Positions 60,501 to 63,009 of a stretch of 64,000 nt of DNA are shown here, in pieces. The stretch's first letter is position 1. Each line of letters opens with the position of its first letter. The DNA comes from Phoronis australis (taxonomy: Eukaryota > Phoronida > Phoronidae), in NCBI GenBank assembly GCA_002633005.1, contig NMRA01000306.1, positions 210,464 to 274,463 on the forward strand. Direction: 5' to 3'. A program made the position numbers and the translations under genes. The notes beneath the pieces were generated by a model. That model ran no database searches, was not told the origin of the DNA, and saw only the letters and a list, made by a program, of their open reading frames with translations.

Positions 60501-62693
60501 TATTATTTTTGCTCAAAGGCATCCTTAAAATCTAATATCGAACAGAAATAATTTGGATACTGATCTGACAATGAAAAACAATAGACCTGAAACCCAGGCA
60601 GGCATTTTTGACTGACAGGTGCCAGCACACCATGAACACGGTGAGAGTCACAGTGATGCATTTTCATTCTGCTGTATTGAACTTCACAGTACTTTCGTAC
60701 TGCTGAGAAATTACTTGTCAAATAGTGGCTCACTTTTTCGGGACACGTGATATACGTACTTTGAAAAACAGAAAACGAATGAATATTGATGGCATCACCG
60801 CTAAGTTCCAATTGATATCGAGTGAAATAGAAGTTTAGCAAAACGGGAAAAATTTCTGGTGACTTCACTATTACTTGCCAGAAGACGATACCTAAAAATC
60901 ATGTATTGTACTCACTGAAAATTGGCACCTTGAAAAATCTTAATGAATTTGCTTTAAAATATCTGTATAACAAATTTTCTCAGTTGCACCTTGTCGAAGT
61001 ATTTATGATCAGCAGTACGTTTTCAAGTGCAGGTGATCTGTACTGGTCCAGCATTGGTACTGTACTTGACAAATGACCTGTTAAATTTGTTCTGTGTTAC
61101 ATGTTTCGCTGTCAAAACATGATATATCGAGGTGCTGTAACTCTCAATTTCCTAAACAAGGACAACTCCATCTTGATTTCTGAAACCTATTAGGTAAAGT
61201 ATGTCCTCCTGGATGGTCGTCCTCTGGAGGGCACCAATGCTACCTGGTGGTGCATTCAGAATCTGAAAGTTTCATCCAAGCGGCAGAGGCTTGCGACAGA
61301 CTGAACAGCTATGTGGTATATCTGAACGATGACGACGAGAAAAACAATTTCCAGTCGTGGGCCACAGGGTGAGGAAAAGCACTTACACGGAAATACAAAC
61401 ATTTTACAGCATCCTGAATTACTTCGTAACTGTTGTTGTGTGGGTAAAATTGCACAAAGAGCTCACGGTGTGAAAAGCATGAAAACTAGCGAGAGACTGT
61501 CGATTCTCACAATATATGACAGGTTAGAAACGAGCGCGTATAAAATGCGACCATTGTATTGTTACATGTACCAAAGTGTCACATTATACTGACAGCTTGA
61601 AGAATGTGACCGTGTAGCATTACACAGGTGTACAAAAATTCCACGCTAATGTGGAAAGCATGCCACTTCGCCCGCTGTAAAAAAAATTCACTATGGTGTA
61701 GCTTTTCAGTTCTTCACAACATAAGCTTACCTAGCGTGACTAGTCTGTATGTTGCTCACAACCTAAATTAGTAGTCATTGAACATTTGCTTGCTTTACAC
61801 AGGCTAACTGTCCGGTTTTTGAAAGAGAAATGATTTTGGGAAATGCACGTATTAATGAACTAAATTTACATGTTTTCTTCCTTTTATAATTCCCTTTTCG
61901 TATTGCCATAATCACCTATTTACTCTCTCATGCACTGCTGTTCCATGTGATTACTTTTACCCTGCATTATATTATTAAATACTTGCGGGCTCACTCTAAA
62001 ATTTTCGGTTACAGCCAGACTATTCGGCCAAACTCTACTCTCGACAACTTTTGGCTTACGGTTGACAACTCCACCGGCAACTACCCCTGGATATATACAA
62101 TCGGCAACGTGTTTGGAAATATCACGACGACAGGCAACCAATGCTCCAACTTGAAATGTCAAGACAGCACATGTGATCGAGAGGAGAGACCATGCAACAG
62201 CAGTCTTTATACTGTGTGTGAAAAGTTGATAGGTAACTTGTATACCCCATTGCTAAAAATCATAGGCGTTGCAGTCCATCTCGCTATAATACTTACATGT
62301 ACAACAAGATTGTGATTTCATCGTGGTTTAATTTACTTGAAGTGACGACTGAAAGCACATCTGAGTGATGTATTGGTAATAGATGAAATTGCCATCAAAA
62401 AAGAGTAGGCCCCTAAATTTAGCCCCTTCTCCACTTTTTTGAGATGAAGTTTGCTTCGTGGTTATGAAATTTTTTGTATTTCAGGATCTAACGCTAGTCC
62501 AGACGTGATTCATTTGACTGATCTTCCCACAAGTGCATTGACAGCCAGTTCATCGTGGGACCATAATCATGGACCACACTTAATGGTATTCACCAGCGCC
62601 TCCGCTTGGAGTTCACGGGTTAATAATGATCTGAATACGTACGTTCAAGTAGATTTCGGCCAACTTGTGTGGACTGGAAAAACAAGTACAAAG
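311..62693 (+). CDS. Giant modular PAN-CTLD-F5/8C-TSP1 repeat protein (partial, 55 exons)
   Basis: Seen: 55 + strand exons with AG/GT borders that join in frame into about 2,954 open codons. The first exon starts on the third base of a codon and the last ends on a complete codon, and the summed length fits this exactly. Domain order is CTLD half, four discoidin domains, TSP1, connector; then three modules of PAN, CTLD, discoidin, discoidin, TSP1, connector (module 2 has an extra CTLD); then PAN, CTLD and the first exon of a discoidin domain. Domain boundaries fall on phase-1 introns, except that the CTLD inserted in module 2 ends through a 22-nt exon. Inside domains the phases are fixed: CTLD phase 2, discoidin phase 0. 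Known: these are extracellular ligand-binding domains. Inferred: a secreted or surface recognition or matrix protein. No start, signal peptide, stop or poly(A) site is visible, so the gene runs past both ends. The alternative is several tandem genes whose small first exons I could not see. I do not recognise a named gene. Confidence 0.8.
895..6357 (+). CDS. Module 0 discoidin domain DSa (F5/8 type C), 3 exons
   Basis: Exons 895-1091 (phase 1 in, 0 out), 3029-3136 (108 nt, phase 0/0) and 6225-6357 (133 nt, phase 0 in, 1 out). Exon 1 ends with the family signature YVQVDLG. Exon 2 carries the S.DG strand followed by a CxxxxxxxxC pair. Exon 3 holds the YGN start, the RxLRIKP strand and MRLQVF. 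The third exon had no ORF of its own; I found it by phase and motif in a 3.1-kb intron. Its WC in exon 1 is accompanied by another Cys upstream in the same exon, and exon 3 has no Cys. The large introns carry repeats listed separately. Confidence 0.82.
1378..1860 (+). repeat. Interspersed repeat family R1, copy A
   Basis: Begins near AAAGAGGCATGGAACGC and includes CTCTGTGGTTACCACA and TTTAAATTTGAAACTTAAAG. Matching copies lie at 11575-11795 (inverted, left part only) and 24405-24850 (direct). No coding potential was seen. It is probably a non-autonomous element; the ends are not defined. Confidence 0.65.
1987..2110 (+). repeat. tRNA-derived SINE-like element
   Basis: The head carries an A-box-like TGGCCTGGTTG and a perfect B box (GTTCGAGTCC at 2041-2050) inside a 5-bp T-stem. 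The flanks AGTGTGGCCTGG and CCAGGTCACACT pair. It is too irregular around the anticodon for a working tRNA. A decayed relative is at 48927. Confidence 0.6.
2477..2665 (+). repeat. Single arm related to the foldback element at 31012-31568
   Basis: TTCATTTGTCATTCTTT, ATTTCACACCTGCCG and the stretch up to GTCAGTTACTT match the right arm at 31300-31480 in direct orientation. The partner arm is missing here. Confidence 0.6.
3165..3911 (+). repeat. Interspersed repeat R2, copy A, with internal hairpin
   Basis: Matches 12697-13341 in inverted orientation over most of its length. Its right part is a near-perfect palindrome: the arm at 3782-3822 (GTACATGAAGTAATATCCCA) pairs with 3837-3878. The other copy keeps only one of these arms. 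No protein-coding content. It is likely a MITE or foldback element. Confidence 0.7.
3940..4110. repeat. AT-rich and GAT/GGT simple repeat
   Basis: Runs of ATT, then GATGATGG and GGTGGTGACGG units. The open reading frame here (Ile/Val/Met-rich) comes from the repeat and is not a gene. Confidence 0.8.
4559..4720. repeat. ATT/ATC trinucleotide microsatellite
   Basis: Imperfect AATAATAT, ATCATTATT and TATTATTGTTGTT runs. The rest of the intron to 6224 shows nothing recognisable. Confidence 0.8.
6601..6754. mobile_element. hAT-like MITE, copy 1
   Basis: Bounded by CAGGGGCGGATCCAGG and AAATCCGCCACAG, imperfect terminal inverted repeats of the CAGNGGCGGATC type common in hAT-derived MITEs. An internal palindrome reads GGGGGCCATGGCCCCC. 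No target duplication could be defined. Confidence 0.6.
7175..8561 (+). CDS. Module 0 discoidin domain DSb, 3 exons (third exon copy a)
   Basis: Exons 7175-7365, 7954-8061 and 8429-8561, with the same phases and lengths as the other discoidin triplets. Exon 1 has NHLPDNSFSAS, the WC position and YVQVDLGS. Exon 2 begins GRGNENSWV and ends with the CxxxxxxxxC pair. Exon 3 has the FTGN start, YIRVKP and KCLRLEVY; its Cys probably pairs with the WC of exon 1 (inference). Exon 3 recurs base-for-base at 8953-9085. Either copy completes the domain, but both together would break frame. Confidence 0.87.
8594..8664 (+). repeat. 22-bp tandem repeat carrying splice-donor sequence
   Basis: Three full units start at 8594, 8616 and 8638, with a fourth beginning at 8660. 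Each contains CGGGTAAGATA, the exon/intron junction of DSb exon 2 (8061/8062) with one mismatch. It lies between the two copies of DSb exon 3. Confidence 0.85.
8953..9085 (+). CDS. Second, identical copy of DSb exon 3 (copy b)
   Basis: All 133 coding bases equal those at 8429-8561, with an AG acceptor and the same GTCAGT donor. The surrounding intron sequence is also duplicated, with a few substitutions and an ~80-base gap. The exon is phase 0 in and phase 1 out, so splicing copy a to copy b would shift frame; only one can be used per mRNA. An N at 8591 sits at the join. It is either a genuine recent tandem exon duplication or two alleles assembled side by side. Confidence 0.6.
9442..10971 (+). 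CDS. Module 0 discoidin domain DSc, 3 exons
   Basis: Exons 9442-9641 (phase 1/0), 10051-10158 (108 nt) and 10839-10971 (133 nt). Exon 1 has the SLYDLPASAFS start, a GGC and a GWCC cysteine cluster, and YVQVDLGT. Exon 2 has GRTGHNQWV, S.DGSTF and the CxxxxxxxxC pair. Exon 3 begins FEGN and has YIRIYP and MRLEVY. As in DSa there is no Cys in exon 3, and an extra Cys in exon 1 could pair with WC. The introns of about 400 and 680 bases show nothing recognisable. Confidence 0.87.
11575..11795 (-). repeat. Repeat family R1, inverted copy
   Basis: The reverse complement matches 1378-1640: CTTAAAGAGGCATGGAACGC, CAAAATATCTTTTAAACAA, TTTCCAGAAAAA and ACTCTGTGGTAATCACAG. The rest of the intron 10972-12245 shows nothing recognisable. 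Confidence 0.7.
12246..14178 (+). CDS. Module 0 discoidin domain DSd, 3 exons
   Basis: Exons 12246-12451, 13420-13524 (105 nt, one codon shorter than the other middle exons) and 14040-14178 (139 nt). Exon 1 has YLPREAFSS, AWC and YLQVDLGV. Exon 2 has GYSSADYWV, STDGSAF and a CxxxxxxxC pair. Exon 3 has FPGN, ARYIRIQP and KCLRMEVY, with the Cys that goes with AWC. The GYxSAxxW start of exon 2 and the Cys pattern make this the counterpart of DS2 in modules 1-3. Introns carry an inverted repeat copy at 12697-13341. Confidence 0.88.
12697..13341 (-). repeat. Repeat R2, inverted copy
   Basis: The reverse complement aligns with 3165-3911, for example GGAACAGGACTGTTAAT and GTCTCGTGGGATATTACTTC. It is about 100 bases shorter because one arm of the copy A hairpin is absent. 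Confidence 0.7.
14179..16340. other. 2.2-kb intron, mostly featureless
   Basis: Contains a GAT-rich simple repeat at about 14540-14800 and a GC-rich imperfect palindrome at about 15240-15340. There is no exon-like sequence in phase with the neighbours. Confidence 0.6.
16341..16505 (+). CDS. Module 0 TSP1 domain exon
   Basis: A single phase 1/1 exon of 165 nt. It encodes WSQWTQWSSCTCSE, then RRRTRDC, GKFC and NCSG: the three-tryptophan ladder, the Arg strand and Cys positions of a thrombospondin type 1 repeat. WxxW motifs are known C-mannosylation sites. The first two cysteines are spaced CxC rather than the usual CxxxC. Only five Cys lie in the exon; the sixth is likely supplied by the connector exon at 17421. 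Confidence 0.88.
16991..17182. repeat. 64-bp minisatellite, three copies
   Basis: Units begin at 16991, 17055 and 17119, with a partial fourth at 17183. They are pyrimidine-rich with CTATCTATCC and TTTCTCCGTCTTCTCATT. The Ser/Leu/Tyr-rich ORF across it is an artefact of the repeat. Confidence 0.9.
17421..17477 (+). CDS. Connector exon 0 (TSP1 tail, EYxYC motif)
   Basis: A 57-nt exon, phase 1/1, with acceptor ACAG and donor GTGAGT. It encodes DTEYQYCYDMQDIEIYADT. Counterparts with EYC.DM lie after every TSP1 exon (28025, 43466, 57253). The single Cys stands 7-9 residues after the last Cys of the TSP1 exon and probably completes that domain's six. It links module 0 in frame to the PAN exon of module 1. 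Confidence 0.8.
17875..18141 (+). CDS. Module 1 PAN/apple domain exon
   Basis: One 267-nt exon, phase 1/1. Six cysteines fit the PAN/apple pattern: LCNLS at the start, ECARAC, GCKSADY in the middle, NCVFKNSTW and a final GC. The phrase GRYIEGHEL is shared with modules 2 and 3. Several N-x-S/T sites suggest glycosylation. PAN domains bind protein or carbohydrate ligands; no ligand can be read here. Donor GTAACG. Confidence 0.85.
18200..18352. mobile_element. Short palindromic MITE-like element
   Basis: CGTTCAGTA..CGCTAGGACCT near 18207 is inverted at 18326-18346 (AGGTCCTAGCGTTACTGAACG). About 150 bp, in the PAN-CTLD intron of module 1. Confidence 0.6.
18602..19174 (+). CDS. Module 1 CTLD, 2 exons
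   Basis: Exons 18602-18770 (169 nt, phase 1 in, 2 out) and 18957-19174 (218 nt, phase 2 in, 1 out). The first has KCPPGWLSVDESSCY, ADASTYCDRRNSH and an EKTTLKTW helix end. The second has FGDFWLLTG in place of the WIGL strand, then CFKLNCEGSEC and AVCEM. I chose the TTTAAG acceptor at 18951-18956 because it alone keeps phase 2; a nearby CCAG does not. Ca2+-coordinating EPN/QPD and WND motifs are missing. Confidence 0.87.
19575..21877 (+). CDS. Module 1 discoidin DS1, 3 exons
   Basis: Exons 19575-19780 (206 nt), 21136-21243 (108 nt, donor GTTTGT) and 21745-21877 (133 nt). Exon 1 has LQDLPNSAFSATR, SWLPPDAVDPDDY and IQVDLGA. Exon 2 has SMEIFVSLDGVTF and the Cys pair. Exon 3 has QGVDQVFRRRTR, IRVRPLTYQ and KALRLEVYVIKDG. 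DS1 domains lack both the exon-1 WC and the exon-3 KC cysteines seen in DS2. Confidence 0.9.
19781..21135. other. Intron without recognisable content
   Basis: 1.36 kb between DS1 exons 1 and 2 of module 1. I see no repeat, exon relic or RNA gene. Confidence 0.5.
22389..22459 (+). pseudogene. Vestigial truncated copy of the DS2 first exon, stop-terminated
   Basis: About 70 bases after a TTTTCAG acceptor match the start of the functional exon at 22501 (PSSNALSL.DLPDE.FTATR), then reach an in-frame TAG at 22457-22459 and lose similarity. There is no donor. It lies about 110 bases upstream of the real exon. Used as an alternative last exon it would end the protein after DS1 of module 1; otherwise it is a relic of a partial exon duplication. 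Confidence 0.7.
22501..26470 (+). CDS. Module 1 discoidin DS2, 3 exons
   Basis: Exons 22501-22703 (203 nt), 24914-25021 (108 nt) and 26329-26470 (142 nt). Exon 1 has LSDLPDESFTATR, NAWC and FQVDLGYEWIVEKT. Exon 2 has GYQSANHWTTSMM, SVDGESFTC and NETC. Exon 3 has FDGNVNYQTPVEQAF, YIRVQPVGW and LKCLKLEVYVYPYG. The WC and KC cysteines are both present. The introns (2.2 and 1.3 kb) hold repeat copies at 23738 and 24405 and a LINE fragment at 25500. Confidence 0.9.
23738..23820 (+). repeat. ATTT-rich repeat followed by AATGAGGGTGGCC
   Basis: A TTTA run followed by AAAATGAGGGTGGCC and CACTGCTTTCCA. The same arrangement occurs at 28150-28245, so this is an interspersed element fragment. Upstream, 22704-23737 shows nothing recognisable. 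Confidence 0.5.
24405..24850 (+). repeat. Repeat family R1, copy C
   Basis: AGAGGAATGGAA, GTTTGCCGTGTGGG, TTTTTAAATTTGAAACTAAAG and TGACATCAATGGAAA follow the order of 1378-1860 in direct orientation. Confidence 0.6.
25500..25960 (-). mobile_element. 5'-truncated LINE (non-LTR retrotransposon) fragment
   Basis: The minus-strand ORF 25531-25950 encodes the C-terminal part of an endonuclease-reverse transcriptase polyprotein: GGHVARVQDNRW, RGRPQARWRDDI and RTRWKALSEGY. The stop codon runs straight into an (ATGAG)n tail (plus strand CTCAT repeats, 25500-25532), the 3' end expected of such elements. RT catalytic motifs are absent because the 5' part is missing. The clade is uncertain (RTE- or CR1/L2-like). 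It lies in the DS2 exon 2-3 intron of module 1. Confidence 0.85.
26878..27045 (+). CDS. Module 1 TSP1 domain exon
   Basis: A 168-nt phase 1/1 exon with acceptor TTAG. It has YGHWSSWNEWSSCSCSE, TRRRERQC, GRFCLG and KCPG. Three ladder tryptophans and five Cys are present, with CxC spacing for the first two. It is closest to the TSP1 exon of module 2 (42816). Confidence 0.9.
27101..27217. repeat. 40-bp tandem repeat, three copies
   Basis: Units at 27101, 27141 and 27181 share ATGGCTACTAGTACTGTATC and CGTCTTGGGCCTTGAC almost perfectly, so the expansion is recent. It lies just after the TSP1 exon of module 1. Confidence 0.9.
28025..28084 (+). CDS. Connector exon 1 (EYEYC motif)
   Basis: A 60-nt phase 1/1 exon encoding TDEYEYCHDMQRRDIFADT. 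Two AG acceptors six bases apart (exon start 28025 or 28031) both keep frame, so a two-residue splice variant is possible. It joins TSP1 of module 1 to PAN of module 2. Confidence 0.78.
28150..28245 (+). repeat. Copy of the ATTT / AATGAGGGT repeat
   Basis: TTTATTCATTTATG, then CAATGAGGGTAGCC and CACTGCTTTCCA, as at 23738-23820. Confidence 0.5.
28329..28604 (+). CDS. Module 2 PAN/apple domain exon
   Basis: 276 nt, phase 1/1. FCDLSVGSQFHVVSLGGRYIEGH, ECARSC, GCKSADY, RCMFKSSTW and GCRTG give six Cys in the PAN/apple order. It is clearly the sister of the module 1 and module 3 PAN exons. Confidence 0.88.
29429..30063 (+). CDS. Module 2 CTLD, 2 exons
   Basis: Exons 29429-29597 (169 nt) and 29846-30063 (218 nt), phases 1-2 and 2-1. 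The first has KCPPGWLSVDGSSCY and YCDRRNSH. The second has VGDFWLLTGPTSD, CFKLNCNGKEC and VVCEMISPG. Lengths are identical to module 1. It lacks the EPN/QPD and WND Ca2+ motifs. Confidence 0.88.
30682..33606 (+). CDS. Module 2 discoidin DS1, 3 exons
   Basis: Exons 30682-30887 (206 nt), 32801-32908 (108 nt) and 33474-33606 (133 nt). The signatures are LQDLPNSAFSASR, SWFPPNAVDPDDYVQVDLGS, SMEIYLSLDGVTFTC, DQVFRRRTRFIRVRP and KALRLEVYIIKDG. It belongs to the Cys-poor DS1 class. The 1.9-kb intron between exons 1 and 2 holds a long inverted repeat (31012-31568) and a MITE-like element (32110-32570). Confidence 0.9.
31012..31568. mobile_element. Long inverted repeat (foldback element)
   Basis: Arms of about 230-270 bases at 31012-31288 and 31340-31568 are imperfect reverse complements: AACACGACACTTTTCGTTAT pairs with the CTCAAAAGTGTCGTG side, and CATTCTCAAGTGGATATAAA with TTTATATCCACTTGAGAATG. 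The spacer is about 50 bases. No ORF. A lone related arm lies at 2477. Confidence 0.8.
32110..32570. mobile_element. MITE-like element with degenerate terminal inverted repeats
   Basis: The start, AGTGCCGTTTACACTAC then AAAAGTTGACACGG, mirrors the end, CCGGGCCAAAAGTTGATG. Internal GTGTAAACGG and TGACACGG motifs recur in both orientations. Non-coding. Confidence 0.6.
34080..34780. repeat. Element with CGACCC-type and inverted GGGTCG-type low-complexity tracts
   Basis: 34085-34175 is rich in CGACCCACGACC and 34710-34775 in its complement (GTCGTGGGTCG), so the two tracts could pair. A similar GGGTCGAGGGG stretch is at about 60000-60070. The reading frame through 34623-34977 is not part of the CTLD; splice phase puts the exon start at 34978. 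Confidence 0.5.
34978..36436 (+). CDS. Extra CTLD inserted only in module 2, 3 exons
   Basis: Exons 34978-35152 (175 nt, phase 1 in, 2 out), 35713-35935 (223 nt, phase 2 in, 0 out) and 36415-36436 (22 nt, phase 0 in, 1 out). The first has VACPVNSWTINNDVCYY and the WNGANTNC...GGSLAYI helix. The second has FWMGISDTSTEGTW, SYTKWSNNPAQPNGG, ENC and LWYDRDC...SLCQY. Unlike the five repeat-unit CTLDs this one keeps a canonical fold signature, with QPN, the ENC Glu and a W-Y-D version of WND, so Ca2+-dependent sugar binding is plausible. It sits between DS1 and DS2, where modules 1 and 3 have only an intron. The microexon restores phase 1 to meet DS2. The CTLD calls for the first two exons are strong; the 22-nt exon is inferred from frame and splice sites. 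Confidence 0.82.
37074..41489 (+). CDS. Module 2 discoidin DS2, 3 exons
   Basis: Exons 37074-37276 (203 nt), 39535-39642 (108 nt) and 41348-41489 (142 nt). They show LSDLPDDAFTATRQY, NAWCVDVNQPDDYLQVDLGY, GYQNAHYWVTKM, FTCVSEYGNDTC, FDGNVNYNVPVEQVF, ARYIRVQPLGW and LKCVKLEVYVF. Both DS2-type cysteines (WC, KC) are kept. In exon 2 the strand usually read S.DG is SLNG. Confidence 0.9.
38416..38735. mobile_element. hAT-like MITE, copy 2, with poly-C tract and N
   Basis: Begins CAGTGGCGGATCTAGG and ends AAGTCCGCC, the same terminal type as 6601-6754. Inside are a GGCCGCCGCGGCC palindrome and a poly-C run at 38691-38718 interrupted by an N (38706), probably a sequencing failure. Confidence 0.65.
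39115..39520 (+). repeat. ~370-bp repeat R3, copy 1
   Basis: Contains TTCAACCAATCCTCG, GCATCATTG, TAAAGCGTAGGTCACGCTT, GGAGTTTTCAAA and CCAAAACCGGGTTCGGTAT. Direct copies lie at 41610 and 48535. Confidence 0.8.
40137..40770. mobile_element. MITE-like element with GCGAAGCTT/GCGAAACTT motifs
   Basis: The left end CCGTAACAGCGCTTTCC is mirrored by CCCGTAATGGGAAAGCAG at the right. Repeated AGCGAAACTTCG and AGCGAAGCTT motifs occur in both orientations near the ends. Non-coding. Confidence 0.5.
41240..41340. repeat. ACTT tetranucleotide microsatellite
   Basis: Imperfect TTACTTAC units immediately before DS2 exon 3 of module 2. They may serve as the pyrimidine-rich part of its acceptor. Confidence 0.85.
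41610..41985 (+). repeat. Repeat R3, copy 2
   Basis: Same motif order as 39115-39520 (TTTCAACCAATCCTCG, AAAAGCGTAGGTCACGCTT, CCAAAACCGGGTTTGGT). It sits in the DS2-TSP1 intron of module 2. Confidence 0.8.
42816..42983 (+). CDS. Module 2 TSP1 domain exon
   Basis: 168 nt, phase 1/1, acceptor ATAG and donor GTAAGC. It encodes HEYVTYGHWSAWNQWSSC, TRRREREC, GRYCLG and DCSG. An ORF in a different frame covers the same bases; module homology and phase show that the TSP1 frame is the real one. Confidence 0.9.
43466..43525 (+). CDS. Connector exon 2 (EYEYC motif)
   Basis: 60 nt, phase 1/1, encoding EVAEYEYCPDMQTIDISADQ. It follows TSP1 of module 2 and precedes the PAN exon of module 3, like the other connector exons. 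Confidence 0.8.
43651..43926 (+). CDS. Module 3 PAN/apple domain exon
   Basis: 276 nt, phase 1/1. ICDLSVGLQFHTAFLTGRYVEGH, ECARACAADPSCKSADYY, RCVFKSSTW and GCRNG give the six-Cys PAN/apple pattern. The length equals that of the module 2 copy. Confidence 0.88.
44105..45270 (+). CDS. Module 3 CTLD, 2 exons
   Basis: Exons 44105-44273 (169 nt) and 45053-45270 (218 nt). The first has NCPPGWLNVDGSSCY, YCDRRNSH and EKNILKTW. The second has FGVSFGDFWLLTGATSD, CFKLNCKGSEC and VVCEM. The phases are the same as in the other modules. The Ca2+-site motifs are absent, as in modules 0, 1, 2 and 4. Confidence 0.88.
45582..47756 (+). CDS. Module 3 discoidin DS1, 3 exons
   Basis: Exons 45582-45787 (206 nt), 47263-47370 (108 nt) and 47624-47756 (133 nt). 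They show LKDLPNSAFSSTRYY, SWFPPDAVDPDDYVQVDLGS, GRTGHNEYVKSMEIYLSLDG, DQVFRRRTRFIRVRPLTYQ and KALRLEVYVIKDG. It is a Cys-poor DS1-class domain. I see nothing recognisable in the 1.5-kb intron 45788-47262. Confidence 0.9.
48190..54293 (+). CDS. Module 3 discoidin DS2, 3 exons
   Basis: Exons 48190-48389 (200 nt, one codon shorter than modules 1 and 2), 53076-53183 (108 nt) and 54152-54293 (142 nt). They show LSDLPDEAFTATRHH, QAWCVAIDDPADYLQVDLGYDW, GYQSAHYWVKKMLIYTSLDG, FTCLSQYQNDTC, FDGNVNYNTPVDQLF, YIRIQPLEW and LKCLKLEVYVYPYG. The 4.7-kb intron after exon 1 is the longest in the gene and holds a ~370-bp repeat copy, a SINE-like fragment and a G-rich element. Confidence 0.9.
48535..48900 (+). 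repeat. Repeat R3, copy 3
   Basis: Same motif order, more diverged (TTTCAACCAGTTCTCG, AAAAGCGTAGGTCAAGCTT, CACAACCGGTTCGGTATTC). It occupies the same intron position (after DS2 exon 1) in module 3 as copy 1 does in module 2. Confidence 0.8.
48927..49007 (+). repeat. Decayed tRNA-derived SINE-like fragment
   Basis: ACAGTGTGGTCTAGTTG and GATCATGGGATCCAATC stand in for the A and B boxes of the element at 1987. Confidence 0.45.
50855..50992. mobile_element. G-rich MITE-like element with GCACCATAGGGG-type ends
   Basis: GCGCGCACCATACTAGGGGG, TAGGCGGTGCATCAAGGGGG and CAGTGCTGCACCACCCATGC are shared with 58514-58670. The rest of the intron, 49010-50850 and 50995-53075, shows nothing recognisable. 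Confidence 0.5.
54803..56484 (+). mobile_element. Kolobok-like DNA transposon with THAP-domain remnants
   Basis: TTAA target duplications (54803-54806 and 56481-56484) flank a 1,674-bp element with terminal inverted repeats AGGGGAATGCCACCC and GGGTGGCATTCTCCT. At about 54975-55125 one frame reads ACPNY, then GISFFRLHRER and KWL, ending in a stop; the next part of the domain, SCGRHF then DF, continues in another frame at about 55155-55200. Together these are the C...FFRLH...W...C..HF marks of a THAP zinc finger broken by a frameshift. Kolobok elements are known to use TTAA and to carry THAP domains. No intact transposase is present. It contains a two-copy 62-bp GC-rich repeat at 55888-56000. 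Confidence 0.78.
55888..56000. repeat. 62-bp GC-rich tandem repeat, two copies
   Basis: Units at 55888 and 55950 share CTGATCGGGTTCCGAGCCAC and CTGGCCGG. It is inside the Kolobok-like element, and the minus-strand ORF over it is an artefact of the repeat. Confidence 0.85.
56841..57011 (+). CDS. Module 3 TSP1 domain exon
   Basis: 171 nt, phase 1/1. It encodes ITHGSWSEWGALSSCTC, TRERECTKPKPMDGKHC and QCSG. The third tryptophan of the ladder is replaced by Leu, so one C-mannosylation site is lost. Otherwise it has the same five-Cys, CxC form as the other modules. It starts 360 bases after the end of the Kolobok-like element. Confidence 0.87.
57253..57306 (+). CDS. Connector exon 3 (FEYC motif)
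   Basis: 54 nt, phase 1/1, encoding DNFEYCPDMEQISYLPYTG. It is more diverged than connectors 0-2 but keeps EYCPDM. It leads in frame to the PAN exon of module 4. Confidence 0.72.
58193..58462 (+). CDS. Module 4 PAN/apple domain exon
   Basis: 270 nt, phase 1/1. YCDITHGSQLQVTSLQGRYIMGH, ECAFAC, RCQSADF, ICNLKNATW and a final QC give six cysteines in PAN order. It is clearly more diverged from modules 1-3 than they are from each other. Confidence 0.85.
58463..61193. other. 2.7-kb intron of module 4
   Basis: Holds the G-rich element at 58514-58670 and a GGGTCGAGG tract at about 60000-60070 resembling 34710-34775. I see nothing else recognisable. Confidence 0.55.
58514..58670. mobile_element. 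G-rich MITE-like element, second copy
   Basis: CAGCGCACCATAGGGGG and GGGCGGTGCAACACACTGGGG repeat internally; it ends TTCAGTGCTGCGCCGCCCATG. Relative of 50855-50992. Confidence 0.55.
61194..62232 (+). CDS. Module 4 CTLD, 2 exons
   Basis: Exons 61194-61368 (175 nt) and 62015-62232 (218 nt). The first has VCPPGWSSSGGHQCYLVV, ACDRLNSYVVYL and an EKNNFQSW end. The second has LDNFWLTVDNSTGNYPW, CSNLKCQDSTC and TVCEKLIG. It resembles the module 0 half-domain more than modules 1-3. The Ca2+ motifs are absent. A 2.7-kb intron separates it from the PAN exon. Confidence 0.86.
62485..62693 (+). CDS. Module 4 discoidin DS1, first exon (continues beyond window)
   Basis: 209 nt, phase 1 in and 0 out. It has LTDLPTSALTASSSW, SAWSSRVNNDLNTYVQVDFGQ and GKTSTK, with donor GTATAA. 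There is no WC cysteine, so it belongs to the DS1 class. Exons 2 and 3 are not in the remaining 1.3 kb, which is repeat DNA. Confidence 0.85.
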
Positions 62694-63009
62694 GTATAAT
62701 CATACGCATTTATGAATTACTGTAGGTCGAGGCCCATTTTAGTCTAAACCCGTTTTGTCAATCACCAATGAATAAACCTGCAAATGTTGCCTCAGTGGGG
62801 TGTCTGTGTTGGCAAGTTTTACCAAAACGTACGCGTCCTGCATGCTTCTGTGCTAAGATAAACGTTTTTGAAAGAGTAAAACTGCACCATGGGTGTCCTT
62901 GCTTGAATGCTTCAATTCTTATTTGCACATGTCTAGGCCAAGGAATCTTAAATATAAATAAAACATTGAGTATAACTTTAAAAAAGGGTAATTTTTACGT
63001 CCAATTTAG

